Positions 1-5,181 of a stretch of DNA of 9,905 nt are shown one piece after another. The first letter of the stretch is position 1. Every line of letters begins with the position of its first letter. Origin of the DNA: Planctomycetota bacterium (lineage in GTDB: Bacteria > Planctomycetota > Phycisphaerae > Sedimentisphaerales > UBA12454); assembly GCA_018828825.1 (NCBI GenBank), contig JAHJUV010000005.1, positions 1 through 9,905 on the forward strand, read 5' to 3'. Position numbers and translations under genes: made by a program. A model generated the notes under the pieces. The model was not told where the DNA came from, ran no database searches, and saw only the letters and a program-made list of their open reading frames with translations.

Positions 1-3
1 GAG

Positions 4-112
4 CCTCTAAAAATGTCATTGCGAGGAGTGCAACGACGAAGCAATCTTCATTATTGCTTCAAAAATGAGATTGCTTCGCTGCGCTCGCAATGACAAGGTG
101 TATTTTTAGAGG
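4..112. repeat. Palindromic interspersed repeat (MITE/REP-like), 109 bp
   Basis: The ends are perfect 11-bp inverted repeats: CCTCTAAAAAT at 4-14 and ATTTTTAGAGG at 102-112. Inside, GTCATTGCGAG (15-25) pairs with CTCGCAATGAC (84-94), and GAAGCAATCT (38-47) pairs with AGATTGCTTC (68-77), so nearly the whole unit folds into one long stem. A competing inner hairpin forms between GAAGCAAT (38-45) and ATTGCTTC (53-60). The 'GTCATTGCGAGGAG...GAAGCAATCT' core is a repeat type that I recognise from many unrelated bacterial genomes. It has no coding capacity. Only three bases precede it in the window, so a target-site duplication cannot be tested. Mobilisation by a transposase acting in trans is an inference. 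Confidence 0.85.
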
Positions 113-373
113 TATCCTTAAATGTTCAAAACAGTTTGGAACATTGGGGAATTAGAACTTTGAATTTGTTTAGGATTTAGATATTAGGATTTCGGATTTC
201 CATAGTTTAGGTATAAGATTTTGTTAACTTTTTGCTTAACTATACCGGTATTCTACCATATTTATAACTAAAGTCAAGAAAAAACTGCTGAAAGAGGAGA
301 AATCAGTTAGTTGTAAGTAGGTGTGTGATAAGAAGTTACGATTAATTGAGAAGAAATTTAGCCACGGAGCCCA

Positions 374-400
374 TCCGCCGTCGCTATGAGCTATGGTGGA
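374..400. repeat. Short imperfect hairpin repeat, TCCGCC type
   Basis: Arm TCCGCCGTCGCT (374-385) folds back on AGCTATGGTGGA (389-400) around an ATG loop. There are nine Watson-Crick pairs, two G-T wobbles and one C-T mismatch. The substitutions that keep G-U pairing suggest a structure functional as RNA or DNA, or a decaying palindrome. It sits inside a longer GCCACGGAGC...CTCACAGAGAT sequence, as if inserted into another repeat. There is no T-tract, and no gene ends nearby, so it is not a terminator. Confidence 0.5.
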
Positions 401-421
401 CAGGCAGAACTCACAGAGATA

Positions 422-449
422 TTGCTTTAGGGTCTGATTTGCTTATAAT
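422..449 (+). promoter_or_regulatory. Candidate sigma-70-type promoter for the dehydrogenase gene
   Basis: A perfect TATAAT lies at 444-449, with TTGCTT at 422-427 as a weak -35 (three of six consensus bases) and a 16-base spacer. Transcription would begin near 456, giving a leader of about 97 bases before the ATG at 553. The -10 is convincing by sequence alone. The -35 is poor, and other AT-rich hexamers exist in this region. Confidence 0.4.
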
Positions 450-498
450 GGTCGAAAATTCTATATTATTACCCCTGCGCTGTCGCTTGGGCTCTGCG

Positions 499-513
499 TC
501 GCCGTGCCGGCGA
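499..513. repeat. GC-rich hairpin in the dehydrogenase leader
   Basis: TCGCCG (499-504) pairs with CGGCGA (508-513) around a TGC loop. It lies in a GC-rich block (about 471-518) inside otherwise AT-rich intergenic DNA. It would be transcribed from the candidate promoter upstream and ends about 25 bases before the Shine-Dalgarno, so it should not block ribosome binding. It may be an mRNA-stability element or a palindromic repeat remnant. Confidence 0.4.
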
Positions 514-552
514 GGGCTAAACTAATGTTTAATCCAAAAGGAGGTAAAGGTT

Positions 553-2193
553 ATGACAGAGTATTCGGCAAGTCCATTCGGAGAGAAATTCGCAATTCCA
601 GAGCGTAAAGAATATGCGGTGGAGTTGGAGCGTGTCAGCAAACTTACCGAGGCAGCACGAAAAGAGGGTAAGGAAATCGTAGTAGTTATGGGAGTCGGTT
701 TTGTCGGGGCTGTGATGGCGGCTATCGTAGCAGATACCGTCGATAAGAAGACAGGGGAGCCGGGGAAATTCGTTATCGGCTGCCAACGGCCAAGTACGCG
801 AAGCTACTGGAAGATTCCAATGCTCAATAAAGGAGTGTCTCCTGTCAAGGCGGAAGACCCTGAAGTTGACCCTATGATATCTCGCTGCGTGCTGGAGAAA
901 AAAACTCTTATCGGTACCTATAACAGCGATTGTCTGCAACTGGCTGACTGTGTTGTTGTGGATGTGCAGTGCGATTATGCCAAGCAGGATTTGGGAAACC
1001 TCCGCACTGGCCAGGCTGATATGGCGGCACTTGAGGCGACGATGAAGACCATCGGGCAGAAAGTTCCGGCTAATTGCCTGACGCTGATAGAGACGACGGT
1101 TGCGCCGGGGACGACGGAATTTGTTGCCTGGCCGATACTGAAAAAAGCCTTTCACAACCGTGGTATTGAGACCGAGCCGCTGCTGGCACATAGTTTCGAG
1201 AGGGTTATGCCGGGCCGGAATTATGTTTCCTCGATTAGGGATTTCTGGCGAGTCTGCTCGGGCTGCAACGGGGAGGCTCGCACGCGGGTGGAGAAATTTC
1301 TGCGAGAAGTACTCAACACAAAGGAATTCCCGCTGACGGTTATGGACAGGCCGATAGAGTCCGAAACAACCAAGATTGTGGAAAATTCCTATCGTGCGAC
1401 TATTCTTGCATTTCTCGATGAATGGTCAGTTTTTTCGGAGCGCAACGGCGTGGACCTGATTAAGGTTATCAATGCCATTAAGATGCGGCCGACACACAAT
1501 AATATGATTTTTCCCGGGCCTGGCATCGGCGGATATTGTCTTCCTAAAGACGGCGGACTGGGCTACTGGGCTTATAAACATCTGCTCGGATTCGATGATG
1601 ATATTTTCAAAATTACAACGACAGCAATTGACATTAACGACACGAGGGGGCTTCGCGTAGCAACGCTGACGCGGGATGCCCTGCGAAATATGGGGCGATA
1701 TATTGCCGGTGCCAACGTTCTTCTGTGCGGGGCAAGCTACCGACAGGATGTAGCCGATACGCGATACAGCGGTTCGGAAATCGTTGTGCGAAGGCTGACG
1801 GAAATGGGCGCAGAGATGCGCGTGCACGACCCGTATCTCGAGCACTGGTATGAACTGGAGCAGCAAGACACGTATCCGTCGCCGGGACACTCATGGTCGC
1901 GCTTTTTCCGCAACCAGGAACATCTGAAAGAAATGCAGGTGCAAAGCGACCTGCAGGCATCGTTGAAAGGAACTGAAGCGCTGATTCTGGCAGTGCCGCA
2001 CGAACCGTATTTGAAACTTGAGCCGGACGAAATCGTTAAATGGGCCGGCGGGCCGCTGGCAATTATCGACTGCTTCGGCATACTCGAAGACGAAAAAATC
2101 AAGAGGTATTTCGAGTTGGGCTGCGAAGTCAAGGCTTTAGGCCGAGGGCATATTCAACGTATTAAGGAGTCGGTCCGCAGCAAGAAAAGCTGA
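553..2193 (+). CDS. UDP-glucose/GDP-mannose dehydrogenase-family nucleotide-sugar dehydrogenase
   Basis: This is a 546-residue cytoplasmic enzyme of the family that oxidises the C6 hydroxyl of a UDP- or GDP-sugar to a carboxylate in two NAD(P)+-dependent steps, supplying uronic acids for surface polysaccharide. Visible signatures in order are a Rossmann loop GVGFVG (47-52), ETTVAPGTT (180-188), SFERVMPG (214-221, like the SPER-PG motif of WecC/WbpA-type enzymes), ETTKIVENSYRA with likely catalytic Lys274 and Asn278, and PGPGIGGYC with nucleophile Cys329. A C-terminal UDP-binding domain follows (about 388-440, with SYRQDVADTR and DPYLEHW). The 'SFER' and 'ENSYRA' forms favour a UDP-N-acetylhexosamine substrate over UDP-glucose, but this is not decisive. 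The protein is about 100 residues longer than usual: it has a 40-residue N-terminal extension, an enlarged region around 60-110, and an insert near 440-470. The ATG start has a strong AAGGAGGT at 538-545, eight bases from the core GGAGG. It stands alone and converges on the minus-strand operon. Confidence 0.9.
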   Translation: MTEYSASPFGEKFAIPERKEYAVELERVSKLTEAARKEGKEIVVVMGVGFVGAVMAAIVADTVDKKTGEPGKFVIGCQRPSTRSYWKIPMLNKGVSPVKAEDPEVDPMISRCVLEKKTLIGTYNSDCLQLADCVVVDVQCDYAKQDLGNLRTGQADMAALEATMKTIGQKVPANCLTLIETTVAPGTTEFVAWPILKKAFHNRGIETEPLLAHSFERVMPGRNYVSSIRDFWRVCSGCNGEARTRVEKFLREVLNTKEFPLTVMDRPIESETTKIVENSYRATILAFLDEWSVFSERNGVDLIKVINAIKMRPTHNNMIFPGPGIGGYCLPKDGGLGYWAYKHLLGFDDDIFKITTTAIDINDTRGLRVATLTRDALRNMGRYIAGANVLLCGASYRQDVADTRYSGSEIVVRRLTEMGAEMRVHDPYLEHWYELEQQDTYPSPGHSWSRFFRNQEHLKEMQVQSDLQASLKGTEALILAVPHEPYLKLEPDEIVKWAGGPLAIIDCFGILEDEKIKRYFELGCEVKALGRGHIQRIKESVRSKKS

Positions 2194-2220
2194 AAAAGGA
2201 TTTTTTAAAAGATTATAATT
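2194..2220. other. Convergent gene junction without a clear terminator
   Basis: Only 27 bases separate the TGA of the dehydrogenase from the stop of the DUF6941-like gene on the other strand. The stretch contains AAAAAGGATTTTTT, a weak A/T hairpin, and T/A runs on both strands, but no GC-rich stem. It may act as a poor bidirectional terminator. Factor-dependent termination or read-through with antisense overlap is equally possible. Confidence 0.35.
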
Positions 2221-2628
2221 TTACATTCCGGGCTTGGTTGGAACTTCGCTGACGCGGAGAGGCAGCGAGGCCTGGATTTGGCTGTCGACGGCCAAGTCGA
2301 TTTGATATCTACCGTATTTTTTGAATTCAAGGCCGTGGATATTGAGGATAAGATTGGCGGCGGAAGAACCAAGGTTGGGGCCTGGACGAAAGGCTATCTG
2401 GCCTTCGAGTTTCGGGGCGATGTTGTGGCCGTCTTCATCGATTATCTGGATTCTGACGGAATGATCGCCTTGTTCGATGGTCTCAAAACGGATTCTTGCG
2501 GCAATAGAGCATTGGGGATGTTTTGCGGGCAGTTGTTTAGCCCAGATATTATCGAAGGCGCCGAGGATATTCAGTTTGCCCTGCTGTTCGGTGGCGGCGT
2601 CACATAATAGAAAAGCTTCGATTTCCAT
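2221..2628 (-). CDS. DUF6941-like conserved protein of unknown function
   Basis: This 135-residue soluble protein begins MEIEAFLLCDAATEQQGKLNILGAFDNIWA. Together with later blocks (AARIRFETIEQGDH, IIDEDGH, NLILNIHGLEF, GRYQIDLAVDSQ) this matches my memory of a small conserved family now called DUF6941, common in planctomycetes and other environmental bacteria. No signal peptide, membrane segment or catalytic motif is visible. Alternating polar and hydrophobic residues suggest a beta-sandwich. Function is unknown. The ATG at 2628 is preceded on the minus strand by AGGGGA (about 2636-2641), a reasonable ribosome site. It starts 31 bases after the mltA-like stop, so it is probably the last gene of the DUF1573-mltA operon. 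The family name is from memory; the ORF itself is secure. Confidence 0.8.
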   Translation of the reverse strand: MEIEAFLLCDAATEQQGKLNILGAFDNIWAKQLPAKHPQCSIAARIRFETIEQGDHSVRIQIIDEDGHNIAPKLEGQIAFRPGPNLGSSAANLILNIHGLEFKKYGRYQIDLAVDSQIQASLPLRVSEVPTKPGM

Positions 2629-2659
2629 TTTGATTCCCCTAAAATAATCCAGTTCTGGC

Positions 2660-3850
2660 TTACTTTAAGAACAAATAATACAAACGACCTTGTTGATATG
2701 TTCTGCCTGCAAGAGAGCCTGCTTTGTCGTCTTGGCCCATATAGATGTCGCACCTGCCGGGAGCCCGGATTGCTCCGCCGGTATCCTGGTCGAGCGCGAA
2801 ACCGGTGTATGGTCTTTCTGAAACTGCGCCGTCCTTTTCATAAGGAAGTCTGGTTGAAATAAAGGTCGGGCAGGCCGGCGGAAAGATGGTCTTGTCCGTC
2901 GCGATGCTTCTGTACGGAGTTACTTCTTCGTTCAGGCTTCCGCGGGGTTCGCCTTTTTCCTCCATGAAAAACACAAAACGAGGATTTACCTGTGTGTAGC
3001 TTGCGACCTGGTCGGGATGCTGTTTGAAATAATTTATCATCGCCGTAAGGCTCATCTGCCGGCCACCGATTTTGCCCTGCTCGACCATCGCTTTGGAGAG
3101 ACTTTTATATTCGTGGCCGTTGCTGGCGGCATAGCCAACGCCCATAAGTTTTCCGTTTGGCAGTCTAATCTTCGCGGAACCCTGGACGTGGGCAATATAG
3201 ACCTCGAACGGGTCGCCAAGCCAGACCAGCTCCGTGCCGGTGAGCGAATCGGATATTTCAAGAACCTTTCTCGAAGGATAAGGCTCGACACCGTCGCGGC
3301 TGCGCCTGCCGAGGATTTCGCCTTTGGGACCTTTTACAAGGTCAGCAGGCTGTTTGTAAAGAGGATAGCGGAACTTTTCGGTACGGGTAAGAGAACCGTC
3401 AAAAATAGGGGTGTAATAACCCGTAAAAAGAACCGTGCCTCTGTCATCGCAGCCGACAGAGATGTAAACGTCAAACTTTTGGAGTATCGCTTCTTTGAGC
3501 TTGTCTCCGAACAATTTGGATTCGAACAATTCGTCAAATGCCTGGAGACTCTGGACGGCTTTTTCGTGTGTTATTTCGCCACAGGGATAAAACTGCTTGC
3601 TGGACGGTTTTTTCAGATAGTTCAGACTCTTCGCAATTGCCGAGCGGAGATTAGTCAGGTTATAACAGGCAAATGTAAAATCGGGAATGTCGGCAGGGTT
3701 GGTTATCTTCCGTAAAGCAAACTGGCCGGGCAGCAGCGGTCTGTCGTACTGAGGCGGCTTTTTAACGGGTTCAATTCTTCTGGGCAGGTGGCAACTGGCG
3801 GAAAACAAACTAATCAGCAACAGCTCTGCGACAAGTATCGCTTTTCTCAT
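2660..3850 (-). CDS. mltA: MltA-type membrane-bound lytic murein transglycosylase
   Basis: This is a 396-residue predicted lipoprotein that should cleave the MurNAc-GlcNAc bond of peptidoglycan, leaving 1,6-anhydro-MurNAc ends. Residues 1-20 form a signal sequence (MRKAILVAELLLISLFSASC) ending at Cys20. The lipobox SASC is imperfect, having Ser at -3, so lipidation is likely but not certain. The MltA domain shows LFTGYYTP (141-148) and DPFEVYIAHVQGSA (213-226), the family's 'HVQGS' block. The C-terminal 3D domain (about 320-396) keeps its aspartates in FALDQDTGGAI (Asp354, Asp356) and RCDIYMG (Asp368), then the AG...QGRLYYL ending. The catalytic acid should be among these. Length is close to the E. 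coli enzyme plus about 30 residues. The frame is open ten codons further upstream, but ATG 3850 has AAGGGA just before it and starts the signal peptide cleanly. It is the middle gene of the operon. Confidence 0.9.
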   Translation of the reverse strand: MRKAILVAELLLISLFSASCHLPRRIEPVKKPPQYDRPLLPGQFALRKITNPADIPDFTFACYNLTNLRSAIAKSLNYLKKPSSKQFYPCGEITHEKAVQSLQAFDELFESKLFGDKLKEAILQKFDVYISVGCDDRGTVLFTGYYTPIFDGSLTRTEKFRYPLYKQPADLVKGPKGEILGRRSRDGVEPYPSRKVLEISDSLTGTELVWLGDPFEVYIAHVQGSAKIRLPNGKLMGVGYAASNGHEYKSLSKAMVEQGKIGGRQMSLTAMINYFKQHPDQVASYTQVNPRFVFFMEEKGEPRGSLNEEVTPYRSIATDKTIFPPACPTFISTRLPYEKDGAVSERPYTGFALDQDTGGAIRAPGRCDIYMGQDDKAGSLAGRTYQQGRLYYLFLK

Positions 3851-3901
3851 GATTCCCTTCTCACAAAACACATACAGCAAAACCGGCGTTAAAAAACTTT
3901 G

Positions 3902-4903
3902 TTATTTATCCGCCTTATAAAATCCGCGACAGGAAATGTCAAGTTGTTCTTTGTCCTTTATTTTAATATGCAGAGTATCAGAGAAAACCCGCAATTTGCC
4001 ATCCTGCAGAGGCGGGGCCACCTCTACATCAAATTTGAACCGATTTTCGGTTTGTTCCTTTCCGACCACCTTGATAATTCCATTATCGGAAGAAATCGAT
4101 TCTATTTCAATAGGCTGATTGTAATTGCTGGTAAGATATATAGTCCGCTTCTGGATTTCACCGACAACAGCATTACGGATTATAATCACAGATGGCGAGG
4201 TTTCAAATTCCTTAAGACAACTATATTGAACCCTGATTGTTTTACAACTCGGATGATTCAGAGTAAAAACTATAAAACCATTTAAGTACTTATTCAGATT
4301 GTTTACATCTATTACAGGATTAAAAATATGTTTTTCCAAAACTTCGTTCGGGTCAAAATCAATCGATACTACGTTTCCGGGAGATTCGACTTTTGTAACA
4401 GCAAATTTTTCTCCGTCAAGGCTCGTAAGCGTTATTGGAGACACGCCGGCGTCCGGTGCAATTAGCGATAAAGTCAGCTGTTCTGGAGACGCCTTAACCT
4501 TGGTCTGGACATAAGCTTTGATTACCAACTGAACCCTGGAATTATTAGGGTCATTACTGAAAACCATAATATGCTGGGAAGTGGAACCCTGATATTTCGG
4601 AGCATGAAATTTCACGGTGATTTCGCCCGATTCGCCGGGGGCATATTCTTTTTTCTTTAAAGCAGGAACTGTACATTTACAGGTTCCCTTGACACGGTCT
4701 ATCTCAAGAACACCTTTACCTGTATTCGTAAAGGGAAAATTACAATCGCTGTAACTGTCGGGAGCAATTTTGCCGAAATCGTGCTCAACAGTATCAAACT
4801 TTATTATCGCCCCCCCCTCGCTTGCTGCGCAAGCAGCAGAGGGGGCAAAAAAGAAACCTAAAATCAATACAACAACCAGAAACTTACAATATCTGCTATT
4901 CAC
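3902..4903 (-). CDS. Exported DUF1573 protein with Ig-like domains
   Basis: This 333-residue protein is exported: residues 7-20 are a hydrophobic core, followed by PSAACA-AS, a good signal peptidase I site after Ala26. Cys25 could alternatively be lipidated, but the lipobox is poor. Residues 35-135 form a DUF1573 domain, an Ig-like fold related to ASPM/SPD-2/Hydin-type modules, with HDFGKI (41-46), NTGKGVLEIDRVKGTCKCTVP (Cys75 and Cys77), YAPGESGEITVKF and SNDP (116-119). Two further beta-rich segments follow (about 140-230 and 233-333), whose similarity to DUF1573 I cannot establish by eye. The function of such proteins is unknown, and extracytoplasmic binding or adhesion is an inference. 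The start is GTG (4903-4901), supported by AGGAGA at 4911-4916 seven bases away; no in-frame ATG gives a comparable start. It is the first gene of the minus-strand operon, and its signal-peptide codons contain a GC-rich palindrome (listed separately). Confidence 0.88.
   Translation of the reverse strand: MNSRYCKFLVVVLILGFFFAPSAACAASEGGAIIKFDTVEHDFGKIAPDSYSDCNFPFTNTGKGVLEIDRVKGTCKCTVPALKKKEYAPGESGEITVKFHAPKYQGSTSQHIMVFSNDPNNSRVQLVIKAYVQTKVKASPEQLTLSLIAPDAGVSPITLTSLDGEKFAVTKVESPGNVVSIDFDPNEVLEKHIFNPVIDVNNLNKYLNGFIVFTLNHPSCKTIRVQYSCLKEFETSPSVIIIRNAVVGEIQKRTIYLTSNYNQPIEIESISSDNGIIKVVGKEQTENRFKFDVEVAPPLQDGKLRVFSDTLHIKIKDKEQLDISCRGFYKADK
4809..4846. repeat. GC-rich palindrome inside the DUF1573 signal-peptide codons
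   Basis: GCTTGC and GCAAGC (4819-4833) form a 6-bp stem with a TGC loop. It is extended outward by CCCCCTC pairing with GAGGGGG across a four-base AGCA bulge. The surrounding gene is AT-rich, so the block stands out. On the coding strand it encodes APSAACAASEGGA (residues 20-32), which is the signal-peptide C-region and cleavage site. A palindromic repeat captured in frame, or an mRNA structure early in the transcript, would both fit. Confidence 0.6.
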
Positions 4904-4950
4904 AATAGTATCTCCTTTTCTGCAAATTCTCTGTAAAAATCAAACTTACT

Positions 4951-4979
4951 ATTTTAACACAAAAGACCTTCCGGAGCAA
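4951..4979 (-). promoter_or_regulatory. Candidate promoter of the DUF1573-mltA-DUF6941 operon
   Basis: Read on the minus strand, TAAAAT (4956-4951) matches the -10 consensus at five of six positions. TTGCTC (4979-4974) is a weak -35, with the optimal 17-base spacer. Transcription would start near 4944, leaving a leader of about 40 bases that ends in the AGGAGA ribosome site. It lies back to back with the purD promoter, whose -35 starts at 5009. Confidence 0.4.
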
Positions 4980-5008
4980 CGGCAAATTCGGCTGTCTGTA
5001 AAGAATCC

Positions 5009-5037
5009 TTGAGAAAGACTTTGTGCTGTGGTAGATT
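5009..5037 (+). promoter_or_regulatory. Candidate promoter of purD
   Basis: TTGAGA (5009-5014) matches five of six -35 bases, and TAGATT (5032-5037) matches four of six -10 bases, with a 17-base spacer. Initiation near 5044 would give a leader of about 138 bases that contains the whole inverted-repeat element. Without the element the leader would be about 30 bases, which is a normal length. Confidence 0.5.
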
Positions 5038-5060
5038 AACGCTTTAAATAATAAACAGAT

Positions 5061-5065
5061 GAGGT
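5061..5065 (+). promoter_or_regulatory. Shine-Dalgarno GAGGT, probably the original purD ribosome site
   Basis: GAGGT complements the 16S anti-Shine-Dalgarno and lies five bases before the ATG at 5071. That ATG now opens only a 13-codon ORF. If the inverted-repeat element and one ATGAA copy are removed, the same site stands five bases before the purD ATG and MNVLLLGNGG. This suggests it served purD before the insertion. Confidence 0.55.
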
Positions 5066-5070
5066 AAGAA

Positions 5071-5112
5071 ATGAATCCCGTTAGAAATTATCCGTGGAAA
5101 GGAGATTTCTGA
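5071..5112 (+). CDS. Thirteen-residue ORF in the purD leader
   Basis: ATG 5071 to TGA 5110-5112 encodes MNPVRNYPWKGDF. It has a properly placed GAGGT Shine-Dalgarno at 5061-5065 and follows a candidate promoter, so it is likely translated. All but its first codons lie in the repeat element, and no run of a regulatory amino acid is present, so it is probably a by-product of the insertion rather than an evolved leader peptide. Its translation would disrupt the left hairpin arm and could still affect purD expression. Confidence 0.35.
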   Translation: MNPVRNYPWKGDF

Positions 5113-5181
5113 CGAGATAAGTCCTGTTTAAAGTAATAATATATTAAATTTAATCATAGATAAAGAAAGATTTCTAACGGG
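5076..5181. mobile_element. MITE-like inverted-repeat element inserted at the purD start codon
   Basis: Left arm ATCCCGTTAGAAAT (5075-5088) and right arm ATTTCTAACGGGAT (5170-5183) are perfect 14-bp inverted repeats, counting flanking bases that may belong to the target duplication. The direct repeat ATGAA flanks the unit at 5071-5075 and 5182-5186. The minimal duplication could be TGAA with 13-bp arms. A third, imperfect arm ATTTCTGACGAGAT (5105-5118) can also pair with the left arm with 12 Watson-Crick pairs, one G-U and one mismatch. The rest (5119-5169) is AT-rich and non-coding. No transposase is present. Such short non-autonomous elements move by a transposase acting in trans. The family cannot be named from the arms. 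Confidence 0.65.

Larger units (their letters stand above)
113..552. other. Non-coding region upstream of the sugar-nucleotide dehydrogenase
   Basis: These 440 bases hold no convincing gene on either strand. Bases 120-360 are AT-rich, with loosely repeated GGATTT-type words around 170-200 and a perfect 10-bp palindrome ATACCGGTAT at 242-251. A GCCACGGAGC...CACAGAGAT stretch (361-420) resembles a common intergenic repeat and is interrupted by a hairpin. A candidate promoter, a GC-rich hairpin and a strong ribosome site, listed separately, follow. The overall impression is a landing zone for small repeats. Confidence 0.6.

Noticed and set aside
4..112. CRISPR-like repeat
   Set aside because: There is a single palindromic unit with no regularly spaced direct repeats, no spacers and no cas genes.
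242..251. ATACCGGTAT palindrome as an operator
   Set aside because: It is a perfect 10-bp palindrome but isolated, about 200 bases before the best promoter candidate, with no second copy nearby, so it cannot be told from chance.
529..1191. Long minus-strand open frame opposite the dehydrogenase
   Set aside because: It is antisense to a gene with complete catalytic motifs, shows no recognisable domain and has no ribosome site. Similar antisense frames at 1426-2132 are rejected for the same reason.
2278..2607. Plus-strand frame of 109 codons over the DUF6941-like gene
   Set aside because: The minus-strand frame carries the conserved family pattern, a Shine-Dalgarno and operon spacing; the plus frame has none of these.
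3017..3715. Plus-strand frame of 232 codons over the MltA gene
   Set aside because: It is a shadow of a clearly conserved MltA coding region and lacks family features or a start context.
3851..3880. Ten-codon upstream extension of the MltA gene
   Set aside because: The extension would place charged residues and a Cys before the signal peptide. ATG 3850 has its own AAGGGA site and gives a normal lipoprotein signal.
5071..5112. Thirteen-codon ORF as an amino-acid-type attenuator leader
   Set aside because: There is no run of codons for one amino acid and no terminator hairpin with T-tract. Its sequence is explained by the repeat arm and the captured Shine-Dalgarno.
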